A stretch of DNA of 64,000 nt from Paragonimus skrjabini miyazakii (GCA_014338405.1 JTDE01000151.1:310490-374489), one strand, 5' to 3'. Positions 13,806 through 28,195 are shown, counted from the stretch's first letter. Made by a program: numbers and translations. Notes: generated by a model not told the origin, from the letters alone.

Positions 13806-15043
13806 CTAATCGGTCAAAGAGGAAAAATAAAAAAACTGCATGGGAACGGTTTTCTTAATAAACTAACCACGAAATAGAATTTACAGCTCATGACGACACT
13901 TATTGTTCGGTTGAACTAGTTTACTTGGTCTTGTATTACCAATTACCAACATGTTCGTCATCCCCTGAAAATTTCATGGAATTTCATAGTTTTAACTTGA
14001 CAGTAAAGTTGGACTTTTGCCAACTCTTGCTGTTAATATATTTGAGATAACCAGTTCATAGAAGCTGGCCGATTACTTCAGAGTATATATTGTTACCAAA
14101 CATTTAAAAGTCTAGTGCAGGTGAACGTTCACTCGTCAACAATTTGTATTGTTTCATAACTCGTTATTTATACGTTGCCACTGTTTTTAACTAATTGGGG
14201 TTAGTGTTCATAAGACCATTGACTTGAGACCAATATCCAACTTTATTTGGAGGATTTCCTGCCCATTAAATAGGTAGTAGATATGATTGACGCAATACAA
14301 CGTGTTTAGAAAACACATTATATGCCTTCATTACTTGCGGTTTTTCAGCACTCATCGTCATCGAGTTTAGCCATCAGACTGTCCTAAAGAATGCAAACTG
14401 CCCACACTCCTGAGTTTTCGAGGCTATCTGAATTTTAACGGCGGTCACAATCATATTGAGAACCACAATCCGTAGTTTTCCATATATAAGTTTGCTGTGT
14501 AATCAGCAGTCATCAGCCGCCCAAATTCCAGAATGTTGCCAACGACAGAACGATGCCTCATGAACGGATTACGTTCATAAAATAACCTAACGCGCAACTT
14601 ATGTCACCATACTGCGTGAAACCTAAATTGGACCACAATATTCCGAATACTCCCTTCGGTGCGCCATTCTGACCTTCACTGCAACATAACTCCACAGTTC
14701 ATACTGACATGTTGTTGACGTTTCCAGTGTTTTGGTTCTGACCCAACTTATCGCCCTCCTGGATTCTGCATACTTGTGTACACGTAGGCGAATTCGAACA
14801 CGAGTTTGTTCAACAGCTTGTTAGATTTCACTGGTAATCTGTCACATCAACAAGCCCAAAATCGCTGCGCTAAACTGTGATAAGGTCATACAAGCCAGTC
14901 CACTGCAGGACACCAAACAGGTAAGAGGGAGTGGCAAAAATCGTTGAAATGTATTTAGTGAGATTGAAGGTGACTTTCTGGAAATTACCGTCGACTTTTC
15001 TATGTGAAAGTTGACATATTTGCTACCTATCCGAATTAGTTAG

Positions 15044-15126
15044 TAGTGTAGTGGAAACCAAGAAAGCAATCGACAATGTTACAAAATAATCTACAATAAC
15101 TGTCTACAATAAATTCCACTACACTA
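15044..15126. repeat. Perfect 13-bp inverted repeat beside the gap
   Basis: TAGTGTAGTGGAA at 15044-15056 pairs perfectly with TTCCACTACACTA at 15114-15126, with a 57-nt spacer. The gap starts 14 bases later. It could be a hairpin or terminal repeats of a small element. No coding sequence lies inside. Confidence 0.6.
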
Positions 15127-15140
15127 ATTTCGCTATATGC

Positions 15141-15285
15141 NNNNNNNNNNNNNNNNNNNNNNNNNNNNNNNNNNNNNNNNNNNNNNNNNNNNNNNNNNNN
15201 NNNNNNNNNNNNNNNNNNNNNNNNNNNNNNNNNNNNNNNNNNNNNNNNNNNNNNNNNNNNNNNNNNNNNNNNNNNNNNNNNNNNN
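15141..15285. other. Assembly gap of 145 N
   Basis: This is a run of N. It is preceded by a 13-bp inverted repeat (15044-15056 and 15114-15126) and short near-repeats of CTACAATAA, which suggests the gap lies in or beside repetitive sequence. Confidence 0.99.
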
Positions 15286-16613
15286 GAGGACGAAGTGTAT
15301 GTTGATTCAAACAATAGACAAGTGGTTTATATGTACAATGAACATAATAGGTATGAAGAACAGTATATAGTAAGAGAACAAAAGATTAACAGACTCTACA
15401 GTAGGTCAGTCTGAGACGTAAACCGAAGGTCGACTCTCGTGCATAGACAGTTTGAATGGGACTGCATACCTCTCAACTCATTCGTTCGGAATTTTAATGT
15501 CGACGGTATGATAGGCTATAGATACATCTCAACTACGGACAGGTCGTAACTGAATAATGAATACCCGGATGATTTTAGGCTTATAGAGGATGACCACCAG
15601 TATATGCACCGCATTTCAGTAAGAAAAACATTGTCGATGGACGTTCTACCTTGCAGATGGTCTGTTTTGTGAGACAAGTTTCTTTCAACGTACTAGAGCA
15701 TGCTGCACTCGGAAAGCCACGTTCAACCGATGCGTACATTGAACAAGAATACTGTTTTCATGTTCACTCGCTTAATGACCTTATTTACTATTTTTGGCAA
15801 CTGTTCTTCGAGTTTCTGATCCGATACTGTTTGTAGGTCGCTATGCTACCAAAGATTATAGCGGAATAAAAGTCGAACGGGCCATAACATAGCTTAGGTC
15901 ACTTCTCAACTGTTCACGACGTTATCACCCAATCTGTCTGGATAAAATCCTTTCCTTGAGGGTGCACACTGCTTTGAACGGAAAATTGAATTCTCTACCC
16001 AAAGCCACGTACACTCAACTATTCGTGGACAAAGTTTGATTATGAGAGACAAGGAGCCATTCGGCTAAATTGACGTTTAAGAAAGCGCAGTTAATGACTA
16101 TTGTATCATAACCAAACGGTATCACTAGTTGTGATGCCCTAGGTTTTTGATCTGGGCAACATATGCACTAAAATTATGGCCATGTGGTTGATTTCATCTA
16201 GCAAGCGAAAACGTCACTGGTGATTTGCATGCAGCTGGAAAAATTGTATACATGCATACTATCTGTTTTCAGGAAGAATCTGTGATGCTGATTATACGTC
16301 AGACTTCCATCTGCTTGCTTACCGGTCGTGAATCGACAAAGTCAACAGCAGTCAGAAAATGCATTTATCAATCCAATTAACTGGCTTGTTGCTGATGATT
16401 ATTATGTATCGAACTGCTGTACCGAAGTTTACAGGACATCACTGTCTTTTAAAGGATACATTTTATTTGGTTGCCCTCCCAAAAAATTCACTGAACCACC
16501 GTCTGATACCGCTCAGGTTGCTTTATTCTGTATATGCAGCAAACCTACATTCGTGAAGTTGAATTATCCATAATGAGGCATGACAGTGTGAGCCTCAGGC
16601 ATTCAGTGCAGTG

Positions 16614-16631
16614 TTGTTAACATGACAATTA
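16614..16631 (+). repeat. Dispersed degenerate repeat, copy 2
   Basis: Partner of the copy at 6970-6987, in the same orientation. The shared flanks extend weakly over about 120 bp. Confidence 0.4.
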
Positions 16632-19600
16632 CGGTTGTGGTCAGATCACTTGAGATTTGTCCGTGTGAATGTTTTTATCAATAGTAGAATTACAGAACTG
16701 AAGTAAAGTCTGTATACAAGGGAGGATATCTGTTAACTATCCGGTTCAGGAAAAAAGAAAAACAGATCACTGAGTTGAGTTTACGAATCAAACGCAACAA
16801 CTGAACTGACAAAATGAATGCTGAATACAGATAAGAAAACAGCAGACTTGAAAGATCGAAAATAAACCACTGGAAAAAGCCTACTCACTAAGGTCAGACT
16901 TTATGACCTAACGTAAAACGTCAACACTAACCAACAAATTGACCAGAATTATGAGATCAACAAATCAAGACATCATCTTCTGGTCGAGTGGTCTATCGTA
17001 CATCTAGGATCCTTGAGAAGAACTGCTGCCACCAAAATATGTATCACAGTGACTTACAGACGTCTGCCCATGGACTAACTATTTTTGACTGCAGAATGGC
17101 TTTCGGTGATTCGTCCTTATCGGTTTCAATAAAACAACTCAGGGTAACTATCAACTATATTTGAAGATATGAAACAGACTCGGATGAACCTGCATCTAAT
17201 CGAGAACCTCATTACTTAAGCAGTAAAGTGACAGACCTCTCGAGCTGCCGATCTTTTGATTTAATCTTTCGGTTTCATATCTTGAAAAGTATTGTGTAAA
17301 ACGTGACACACTACAACGAAATTATTTTCTATACACAAACCGCTGTGAGCTAGAAGGAGCTGCGTTTACGCAAGCTGTCGATGTTTTCTGTCGACTGGAA
17401 GTTTCCGGTGGTAGTTTTCAGAATAGCTGAGACGTAACTTCTACATAGAATTAGTGAATGAGTGGACATGGGCTTTCGCTGGTAATACGAGAGGCCGCCG
17501 TTTTTATATCCTGTTCAGACCATTTTCATCTGGTAAGTTCAAAAAATAACGAAACCGACCACGCAGTGTCAGTCTGAGAGCCTATTACATAAAACTGGTA
17601 CGTCGGGGATAGTTTAATATTTGGTGAGAACGTTTGAACCGTGAACCATTTGGTTACGCAATTCCGAAACCTGTCAACTTCGCAAAACATATATATCGGT
17701 TACACTTCACACAGCCCGAAATATGCCCGACATTTTCCCATTTGGTACTAGAGTTAGCCAAACATACCGTCAGCAAGGATGGGGTACGACGTTAGCGTTG
17801 ATAAAAATGAGTCAATAAACTTTAACAAAACGTTGTTCCTCCAAAAAATCGTTTGACTATGAAAAACATGATTCCAAAGAAACATGTTTTCCCAAGATAG
17901 TTTTCAAGAAAAAAATTGTCACCAATGCTGATGTACCAAATGTGTAAGAACACCAAAGAGACTTTAATCGGAAGTGTGATTTTTATGATAAAGTGTACAA
18001 AAATATTCTAAGTTACAAAATGTAAACTGCAGCAGATTCTTGAGTGAGAGTAGTTTTGAATGTGTGCGTTTTTAAATTCTCCAAATAGTTATATATTTAG
18101 TATATATCCGACACTAACTTGAATTCAAAACGTACCATTTCACTTAGTTACAAGTTGCTTTTGTTTACATATTGAAGGCATACTACGTGACAGTTCAGCC
18201 TTCAGCTGTGGTTTTCAAAACCCCGAGCAATTTCGTCCATAGTCTAAGAAAGTTGACAGCAGAAAAAGAATCAAGCCAGAACATTGAAACTTCATTTAAT
18301 ATCGCCGAACAGTTATGCCAGCCGTTCCATAGTTTTGAGCCACGATACAAAGTCGGAAATCCAAAAAACTTCAGAGGAGTCGCAAACAAAAGGCTTACTC
18401 AAAGGACGAACCCAGAAACGGGTCTCCTAATCGAGTCGGGTCAGCAAATGGTCCCGACACACCTATTTAACCGCGGCCATTTTCACCATCTGAAGGTATA
18501 CGCACAATTCAGTTCAGCTTGGTTGACTATTTCATTCCAGTATGTCGGTCATTTGGGTCCATGACTGACAACACCTTGCTGTTGACGAACTCTACAGTTA
18601 ACGTTCCGGCGTTTTGATAGGCAATGCAGGGCTAGGAACCAATATGCATCATGGAATACGAATGAATGAAGTGAAAGTACGATAGTTCGCAAACGAAGAG
18701 CGCTATCAAGATATTTTTTCACTGACGATGGAACTAAAGGGTACATTCGTGAACGAAACGAATTTACAAATTAGAAAATCTTGTTTCTGGATCAGTCCCT
18801 TGAGAAAGCCTCTCCTGAAATAGTTTGGACTTCGGATTTTGTATCCCGGTCTACAAATGTGCGACGATCGGTACTTATTATTTATTCCTTTTGGGAGCTA
18901 CCTTCGTAGCACTCACACCCTTCATTCCTGTTCATAGTTATACACAACCCATTTTACGTCGGATTGTAAGACGCAATATACTGTCACCATTAACGCTCTT
19001 TCACCAAAAGTTCCAGTGTTTTATATCTCAACACATTTTGTCAGCATTTTTTTACCTTGGCCACAATGGGCAAACCTTATGAGCATCTTCTTTGACATTT
19101 TTTATGAAAAGCAAACCAGTGAAATCACATTGTCTGATTGCTACCCAGCTGCTCGTGTGTGAGCTTTTTCCGTCATTGCTGGTACCTTCGTACGATGACA
19201 AGTAGCCAGAGTGACCCACATCAGTTAGCTCTTGTGTAGTAATCTGATACAGTTTAGTATTGTGCCACCTAGACTGAATCACCATGTATGCACAGAAAAG
19301 CCGTGAACTTTGAAATCTTTGAAAACTGTCTCGTGTGGATATCCATAATGATTTTTCCACCCTTGATTGTTTGACTGCAGTGCTCTCAAATATGAGCCGG
19401 GTAATTTCAATCTCCGTAATAATATCTAACTACGATCCTAGTGTTCAATAAGGATTTTATTTTCTAAATCCACGCCTACGATTTTTTAGCCGCAGGTGTT
19501 TCAAGCCTTCCTATCTCCCACATAAGTCCTACCACTATGCACGTGCAAGAAAAGAAATGATAAACATTTTCTCATAATCGCTGTTAAATGAGTCGTGAGG

Positions 19601-22600
19601 TTAACCACTTGTAAAAGTATTACCATTACTCTTGTGGTATTGTAACGATCTGTTGGTACTCTGAAAGTGAAATAGCTTTGCAACAGATTTTGCATTTTGA
19701 TGGATTCGATTGAGAACAAGCCTCTCAAGAAGCATAATAAACTACAAGATCGAAACATGAAGGAAAGTATGTTACACATTGTGTATGTCTATTGGTCTCA
19801 TTGTCGGCCAGTAGCGTCGTGACTGGAACAATTTTCCACTTAGGTTGGCTAATGTATCAGAAATCGTTTTCTATAACTCAGCCTTAACTAGTGAAATACC
19901 ATCAAACAAGAAGTCAAAGTTTGATGAGTATGATTTAGTGTTCCTGTGAAGAAAGCACAGTTAAGCAGTGTAAACCTATAACAAATGAAATAATTTCCGC
20001 TCTCAAAGTAAGGTCGTTATTAGGAAGTTTGAGCTGTATGTGGTGTAACCCTTACATCATCTATGACCATACGCATGTTAAGTAATTGGTATCAAGGTGC
20101 AAGATAGTCCTACCTTCTTTTGATGCCAAGACAAATGATCACTGGCAAGAATACTAGCTGTGGTGACACCTGAGTGAACTGTTTACAACAAGCCACTGAG
20201 GATGTGGTGCAGAACTTTAAGAAAACGTCGCCGCCGGCCAGAAACCTGTATATAATGCGGCAAAATCAGATGCGTGCTCACAAACCAATCGGTTGTCTCT
20301 ACACCTGGTCATCCAGCAAAATTCCAGGTTCCTTACCTGTCATCATGTTTAACAACTTTCCCGAAGTTGTGGAGACGTTTGCACTTACAGCACAGAAATA
20401 AGCTTGCATACGAGGTCAAGGGGAACACGATAAAATGGCTGATAGATGCATTAGTGCTACATCACTGAGCGGCACTCAACAAAACGATCACTGCACTCCC
20501 TGTCTCAGGGTGTCTTTTGATCACTGGTCGCTACGTCCAAAGTGTTTCATCGCCTACTGCTTTGGTGCCAACAACTGGCAAACTGTGTAACTGTCGACGA
20601 GGTACATAGGTCTAAGCAATAATAATCGGGTAATTATTAATCATTGCCTAGCTTGGGTTTAGTCATGAATATCGCTCATGCTCCTCAGCCATGTGTATTT
20701 TTGTCGTTTTGTTTTAAAACAATTGTCCTGCTGTTGTGCTACTCATATTTTGATGACTGGGAAGAGTGTGTAAAATTAATCAATGTCCTGCTTTTTCTGT
20801 TGACACCACCACATATAAATATGATATCTCTACTACTGAATATTCATATCAAACAATTTACATCAAGTGAGCTAACATACGCCCCCAACATTTTGTTGGA
20901 CAGTAAGAAACCACCGAGTATACGCACAAATTTTATTCATTAGTACTAGTTGTATTGGATAAATTAGTTTTGGCCTTTTAAGTGTTACTTCGGTTAGCTG
21001 AAGCAAAGTATCTATTAGAAAAATAAATTGATAGGAATAGACGTTTAGATCATTCCTGCAGCCATAAATTTCCTAGGGTTGATAAATGCTTACTGACAGA
21101 TTTCATAAACGTGAATACAGTGCTATTTAGGTACGTTGTCTTTTAGTGTTATGTGCACTGGATCGACAGGAGTAAGCACTTAGAAAAAAATACTAACCTT
21201 CTGGTCGTTGTTAGAAGTACACGATATCGGCAATTACTGAGTGTCTAATTGACGGACGTCTCTACTACATAACGGCAACATTGCTGATGCCTGATGTCGT
21301 TCATTAATTTGTCTTTGGAAGACATAACGTAATGATGATTCTCTGGTTAGCTTGGTGAAGTTAGTTGCTTTCGTCAAATGTGATAAGGTAATCTGAGCCG
21401 GTTTACAATATTGGTGGACTTCACGGTTTGGGCTGGTGTGCACTTGATTGACGAGCTTAGTGTACCGATTGAAGGAGTTATGTAATCAAATTAAGTGATT
21501 TTAACACTGGATTTCCTGGCTCAGTGACGAAGTTATCTCCTTCGTTACGAAGTATTCGAAGGCTAAATTTTGAATTCGTTTTGCAACCGAATCCCAAAAC
21601 CAGCCACCTGAATTATGAAATCCAACAGGTCATACGCGACATTACATAGAAGGTGTTTTCACAACCTGGTAACTCCCTATTGATCAGACGACAAATTAAG
21701 CATCAGTTTACTATTTGTAATTGACTCAAAGTATGATGACGGTGTGATCTCGAAAAGTGAACGAATAAGCCAGTCCTTAGTTCTTACCGGTCTATTTGAT
21801 TGTGGTCCATTAAAATACAGCGTTTAAAGCAAAACACTTGGCGGAATGCAAAATGCCTTTTGATGTGACATTTCGTTGCATCCGCTCAGCTATTCTAGAA
21901 AAAATATATATGTAACTGTGTATACCTATAGAGAGATACATAATGTAAGCTATTTATTGTGGGCAACAAAAGAAGAATGTGTTATGCTTGCTAATGATGA
22001 TCTATACACAGTTGTGTGATAAGGATCAAGGTCAGATATAGTGAGGACCTGCAAGGAAGAATGTGTTTTGTGCTGGATATAAATTTTGTGATCAAAAGCA
22101 TGGTGCCAATGAAGGCACGTATACCAAACCTGTTTCTGAAAGGCGCCAATCAAATATTGTCTCATCTCAACTTCCGTGGAAGTCAGTGACACCACTCTTA
22201 CCAAATCCGGAATAATTTCGCCTGCCAAGCGTACATGTAAAGTGGAATTGTAGTGTAATGCTATGAGATCACGACTAAGTAAACTTCACTTAGGAATTAT
22301 TACGTAACGTATCGATAAGCATACCACTAATTGGCTGGTGGTCTTAACGAAAGTTTACTGTGATTTCCGAGTAAATACAATTTGTGTGTACAATCCGTTG
22401 ACTCCAAACCTCCAGATGTTCCATAATATTTTAATTTATCGCTAAGTTGTTGTTGCCCAAATTACAAGTTACAACGGAATTTTGGTTCGGTCCGAGCCAA
22501 TCCCATTTTATTCAGAGAAATCCGTGCAACACTAACACCAAGTATCCCAACCCTAGTCACTGTCATAGTAATGTGTTCATGAAGTCACTGGGTTGCAGCC

Positions 22601-22651
22601 GACAACTGTCACGCCTTACCTCTCATTATTTTACTTGACGATCGAAATACA

Positions 22652-22924
22652 TTGCACCATTTTTGCCGCATTTATTGGCGAGAAGTGGGCAAAGTGTCAG
22701 TATGCGAAACTATTATCTGTTGGTACCGTAGGATGAATGGTCGAAGTGTGCACGGTGACTTCAATACACAAGTCCGCCCTCGACATTTAGACAAACTCGA
22801 TAAACAGCAAATTCACCAAACAGGAAAATTGCCTGTCTGCTTTGATAGTGTAATTGTGAACTGCTGTATCACCCGATTGGTGTGCCCGCCTTGCCAACGC
22901 CGGTTAGCAGTCGGTTTTCCTTAG
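22652..22924 (+). pseudogene. Possible LINE endonuclease relic
   Basis: A 90-codon plus-strand frame contains GRSVHGDFNTQVRPRHL. The GDFNTQV segment matches the GDFNAQVG motif of AP-type endonucleases in animal LINEs. The rest of the frame does not follow the family convincingly, so this is either a strongly decayed fragment or chance. Confidence 0.3.
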
Positions 22925-25774
22925 GTTAACACTGGAAACACGGCTGTCGTTTCGGCTACCAGCGATCACGAGGAGCTAGCTGGGCCGTTTAATGTGAGTA
23001 ACACCGTGTGTTTGCCATGGAAAGAAAGTAGGAATGACATAGACGTCTCCGTGAACGCAGCTAGCATGCCAGAGGCAAGCTGGTGTAATTCTCGATCGGC
23101 GATCAACTAGAGCCTCGATTCCAAGAGCGTTAACAGACAAACCACAGTTTTCTCGGCAGATAGGAACTTTTTACTTGAAACAAAACCACGCGAGGTTTGC
23201 ACCACAAAAATGTTCAGTTCCACAAACTCACTGCGTTTCGCTGCCATAGGTTTACAATACACCGATCATTGTTCGTGTAACATTAACACACCTCACTTTG
23301 CCGACTCGCCGAAACTTGAATTAATATGAAGCGAATAGTCACGGTTTCAATACCACGTTTGGTCAGTTTGGACCCCTAGTGAAGTACAATTTCAACCTCA
23401 AGAAACGTACATTCGTCCGTTTCGTTCGAACTTGGAAAATACATGCAAATCCTCACTCGCTCTTGAAAGTCACCAAGTGACAAGTAACATCCATTAGTAG
23501 GGTATTAATTAAAAAAAGGATAACATTTCCATGTCTTCAGTTTACTTCTTTCACACTCATACGGTGACGATAAACTCCACGAAAATGCATTGACTCTTCT
23601 ATGTATCTGGTAGTTATATTTTTTGACAGTATCATCCAGCACACTGTATTAATTACACCGTGATGCGCGTGAACATGAGTCAAAAACAAATTAACATATT
23701 GCAATAACTTGATAATCAACTGTTAACTGACATAACCCACATACATGTGGATTTGGTCGTTAACGTTTTTGAGAAAAGAATGGACAATAATTACAGGTTA
23801 TGTCTGAAACTATAACACTTGATTTGATGGCTAATATTATAAAAAATTGAATAGGCAGTGAACGTTTATTATATTCAAAATTTTATTCCGTTTGGTAGAC
23901 AAACGAGTGATAACGAGTTCGAAAATTGACTTGTACACAACTGCACCACATTGAAAAAGCCTTAATGGGCAGTATTAGAATGCGTACTAGTTGGGGTTAT
24001 ACATAAAATTATTTGTGTATCGCATTCACCCGACCACATTTTTTTGCATTCATGCGGACTTTCAGCGAGATTTCAAAAGAAGGCATTCGATTTCAGTTTA
24101 GCTTATGTTAAAGTTCAGTATTAGTCAGTATTATGTCCACAGCTAAAGTTCAAATACCTGCCTGCATTCTAATGAGATTACATTGTTGATCATTGATCGG
24201 AGTAACCCACAAGGAGGCCAAACCATTTTACTAGCAAATGACGATCATCATTGTCTAGAAAAGTGATAGTAGCCGCCTTGTCAACGTCAATACAATTGAA
24301 TCAAATAAATCATTCAACGTGCCGAACAGTTTACTTGGAACTAACAAGTTGTAGATTATTTTGCTGGTTCATATCATAATAGAACCATACACTACTGAGT
24401 ATTTCTAACAAAAGCAAAACCGGATGTCAGTTCTTTTCTTTGGAATCTTACACTGCTGTTGGCAAATGAGTGTAATTTCCATGCTCAATAAATTACCTTC
24501 AACTGGTTCGCACGGGTTCACTAAGACATGTGCTTCTTGTCTGATGATTGCCGAAAATTTTCTAACTGGGAATTGTGGAGAACATTGGATAAATAGGAGG
24601 TCGTTCTTGTAAACTACATGCATGTTAATAAGGTGAGGATCATGTTTCTTCCGCGGTCCGTGATAGAAATAACATATACTCATGCAAAACGAACAAAACA
24701 TAAAGCAAAACGACAAAAGATGTTTATGGCGGTCTGTAAAATGGTCAGAATACCTTTCAGTTAAACGGGGCTTCACATTTCAGAGGAAAATTTGGACTAA
24801 TGATTGTCCCTATCTCGTTGGGGAGAAAACAAAATAAAATTAACTTGTGGAATGCAGTTTCTTGTTGTGTCTGGGTGGTGGTCACACTATTGTGTTCATT
24901 ACCTATTTAGATGGCAACGGAATGGGGAAAAATGGTCAGTGTAGGAAAGAGGTTCATTTTGGTGATCTGTCCAACAGGGCTACGGTATTTCACAAGTGAC
25001 CACTATCAAGTTGCTTTCGTCTGCACATGACAACAACTTATACTTCCAATATGTGTGGGTAAAAATTAACCTATGTGCGTGAGACTAGTCACCGATTTTA
25101 GAATTCAGCCACTCAAACGTTTGTATTATTCGTATTCGTTCTCGCAACACACTAGTAACTTCTTCGATGGACTTTAAAAACCGATTTTGTTCAGTTACCT
25201 GCGCTTCTTTCTTAAGACGCCTTAGCACCTTAACAAAACAAAACAATATGTTGTTCTCACTGACCCTTTATTCGAAATTGTCGCGTTCCGTAAATGCATT
25301 TACTCCAGTTCAAAAATGTTCGGATGATTTCACCTATTTCTTTCATACACTATTAGGAAATGCTTTAATCAGTGTTCGGTGATTTCACTTGACTAACCTC
25401 ACTGCTGTTTAACTCCGTTTAACGCTTATCCGCATATTGCGTTTCATTCAGACTCAACATGTAATAAATGATTTGGTGCGCTCAGTGGTAGATACTAATC
25501 TCTTGAAAAAGATATACTGTCGACGAGGCTATATGTTCTGCTGTAAGGCAGACCTGACGGTTTATTCAAGCTGAGTATGTGACATCATCCCATTTCAGTA
25601 GTTTCTCGACTACGGTTTGAAGACCTCTTTTCCAACTTGTAAGACGGCCGGAGACCTATACAAAGAACTTACCCAAATAGCTGTATGTGTGAATCTAAAC
25701 GGTTTGGCAAGTTTTGTTTCTCATAATTCTTATCGGAAGGAAACGACTAGTTATAATTGCTGGCCAACACTTAC

Positions 25775-25925
25775 ATAATACCACGATTCGATGCAATCGG
25801 CCAACGCTTTTAACCCACTCTACATGGTCGACTTTACAGATGAGAAGTGAGCGATCTTGTTCACGTGTTATGTTCGACAAACGAAGACGGCTGACCACGC
25901 GCTTTCCACCATATAGTCCTGGTAC
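25775..25925 (-). CDS. Ig-domain exon D (C-terminal part of the third domain)
   Basis: This 151-nt exon completes the Ig-like domain begun in exon C. The acceptor is CATTTTCAG and the donor is GTAAGT. The phase goes from 0 to 1, which matches the phase-0 donor of exon C and the phase-1 acceptor of exon E. It carries the strand-F cysteine (LLIC, residue 30 of the exon, about 115 of the joined domain) and an NIT glycosylation site. It ends in RIVVL, a typical G-strand. The final T plus the first two bases of exon E make Phe, giving the linker VVLFPPS. The region upstream of the acceptor does not continue the domain. Confidence 0.83.
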
Positions 25926-27938
25926 CTGAAAATGAAAAGGTATAATGCAACGATTTATTGAAAGCCTACTAGCTTTGAAGGGATAGATCGTCGAAAAGAT
26001 ATCATACGCTTAGTGATTGATATATGATCTAACCAGTATAAGACAGTCTGCTATGAAAACATTTTAACTCTGTCAGCGTTCAGTTATAATATAACGAAAC
26101 ACCGGTTTGTCTTTTAAATCACTTGCATGAAGTGGCACCAACGAGTAGACAGCAAAGAGGTTGAGAAACGCGTGTATGATAGTGAGTGCCAAGACAGTTG
26201 ATTTTTCAGTCTATATGTAACAGCAGATCTATATTGCAGACAATTTAATAAGGATATCGCTTAATTATCTGTCACAAGGAACACAATCTGCTGACACCGC
26301 GGCTGACTAGCTTAAAGAGTGAAGTGTACATATCATGACTTGTTAAAGAGAAATGATTTTATTCTCCAAGGGTCAGCCAATCTAGACTTACACACTCAAT
26401 AGCTGAGAACTTCAGGTGAGATATCGAGCTTTCCACTCCAACGGCGGGAAGGTTGCGATTAGCTGGTCAAGTAAATGAGATTAATTTCACAAAACAGTGG
26501 CGATCCTTAACAAACAGTCTTGCTGGCGACGCCATTTTTTCACCTATGGCTGGGTTGTTTGTTAGTAAGCATTAAGCAACTTGTTGGTTACGCTTATTAC
26601 GCTTACATAAAAAGCTAACAAATTTAGGCCGTGTTTATTCATTTGCATTTTACCTGAATAAAGCAAACAATCTGGCACCAAATTAACTAATCCTCCTCAA
26701 CCATCTTTTAAGACGCCTCTCTAAGTCATCGGTAGCATTCTGTCCAGAATCCTGATGCTTAGTTTGTGAGGGTTCATTCTCTGACATTCTTGCCGAACCA
26801 CCTACAGAGTTAGTCCCGTAAACTTGCTTATGGGTTTCAGCTTCTAGGAAGAATACACTGTTCTACCCCCATGATATAAATGACCGTCTGTGAGTATAAA
26901 AGACGAGTGGACATGTAATTGATGGAAACAGGAAAAGTAACCTGCCATTTTGTTTCCTACACTTCAATCGAAACGTGACATTCAAGCAATCAGATCATCT
27001 GTCTGTTTCCGAAACTAGAGAGGTGACTGTGATTTTCCATGATGGCATCAACATTCTTCTCCTTTCGAGTTCAGTAGGTGACCAATTAGGATTTGATTTA
27101 AACACAGTTTTCCCAAGCAGGATACTGAAGCCTGTGGAGTGTTTGATTAGTTACCTTCACAAAAGTCGGTTTTCTTAGCAACTTAATTCGGCTCGATTGG
27201 GAGGAAGCGTTACTAGAGCACACGGCCACCTATACAATCAGTCTGAAAGTTTAAATTTCAATTCTGTCTGGTGACTGACATTTGTGTTAGATTCTATTTT
27301 TAAAATTTGTTGCAGACAATGAAGAGACTTAGAACATAACGTGAGCTTTTCACGGAATTGTTTTGCAACATAAATATCATGTGAAGTTGTATTAGCTCAT
27401 TAGTTTCCTTATTCATTCCAAAGTCTTACCTATGAAATCAATGAACTTAGACATATTGAAATACTCCATATGGTAATTGTTTTTAGAACAGTATTATTTT
27501 TTTATATGGTGCTGTTTTGAAAATTTATTCGTCGACAAAAACTGCGTTATTTACATAAAATATTTAGCACACCAGGCTTTTCCCAGATTTTCATTTCGTT
27601 TAGTGGACTCACAGTCTATAAAAGAAGATCAGCATATGCTTCTCATGTATAATGAATGTCAATACTTGTAAAATATCACATTACACTGTATTTAAAGATA
27701 AGGCATTAGGCAAATTGGAAGCTACAACAGCAGCCTATGACTTTCTTTGCATTCATTATTCTACCAACCAACAATCCTGGTATAGAGCAGTAAAACACAA
27801 GTGTTTAACCAACAACCTTTCAACGAATTATCTACTCGTAGTATAAATGACAGACCCGAACAGGAACGGGAAGTGTGATATAATAAATATTCGCTGTCGT
27901 TTAAGATGCGACGGAAAAATAGTGCATATGTTACTAAC
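25926..27938 (-). other. Intron between exons C and D (2013 bp)
   Basis: This is a phase-0 intron splitting the third Ig domain, bounded by GTTAGT and TTTTCAG. No coding or repeat feature was recognised inside. Confidence 0.75.
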
Positions 27939-28195
27939 CGTTTCTACGCTGACACCAACTTCGATCACAGTATCATCTTTCGAGGATATTAGCGGATTCT
28001 CAAACATTGCATAATTCAATGCATTTGTAGGGACATCTGCGCCTTCGCCTTGTTGACTGTTTGGTCTTCGACGAAGCCAGGTAATTTGTGATGGCGGTAT
28101 TGATGAGGTCGTAGCGCATTCAAAAACCTGGTGCCCACGGAATTCCTGGATACCGTTGCGGGGACTGACACTGAGACTGATTGCTGACGGAGCAA
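27939..28195 (-). CDS. Ig-domain exon C (N-terminal part of the third domain)
   Basis: This 257-nt exon encodes the first part of the third Ig-like domain. The acceptor ends GTCGCCGCAG and the donor is GTTAGT. The phase goes from 1 to 0, so an intron splits this domain, unlike its neighbours. It starts with an Ala-Pro-Ser linker. Cys is at about residue 26 (VFEC) and Trp at about 39 (ITWLRRR), followed by a polar stretch ending VSVET. The second cysteine comes from exon D. The linker plus the SSIPPSQITW segment resembles nephrin/sticks-and-stones domains as I remember them. Confidence 0.85.

Larger units (their letters stand above)
13806..25774 (-). other. Intron between exons D and E (11969 bp)
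   Basis: Non-coding sequence interrupted by the assembly gap at 15141-15285. The longest plus-strand frame (18172-18564, 130 codons, starting at TTG) has no recognisable domain or codon signal. A possible LINE endonuclease relic lies at 22652-22924. The remainder shows only degenerate repeats. Confidence 0.7.

Noticed and set aside
18172..18564. 130-codon plus-strand frame
   Set aside because: It starts at TTG, matches no family I know, and has no coding neighbours. Chance is a sufficient explanation.
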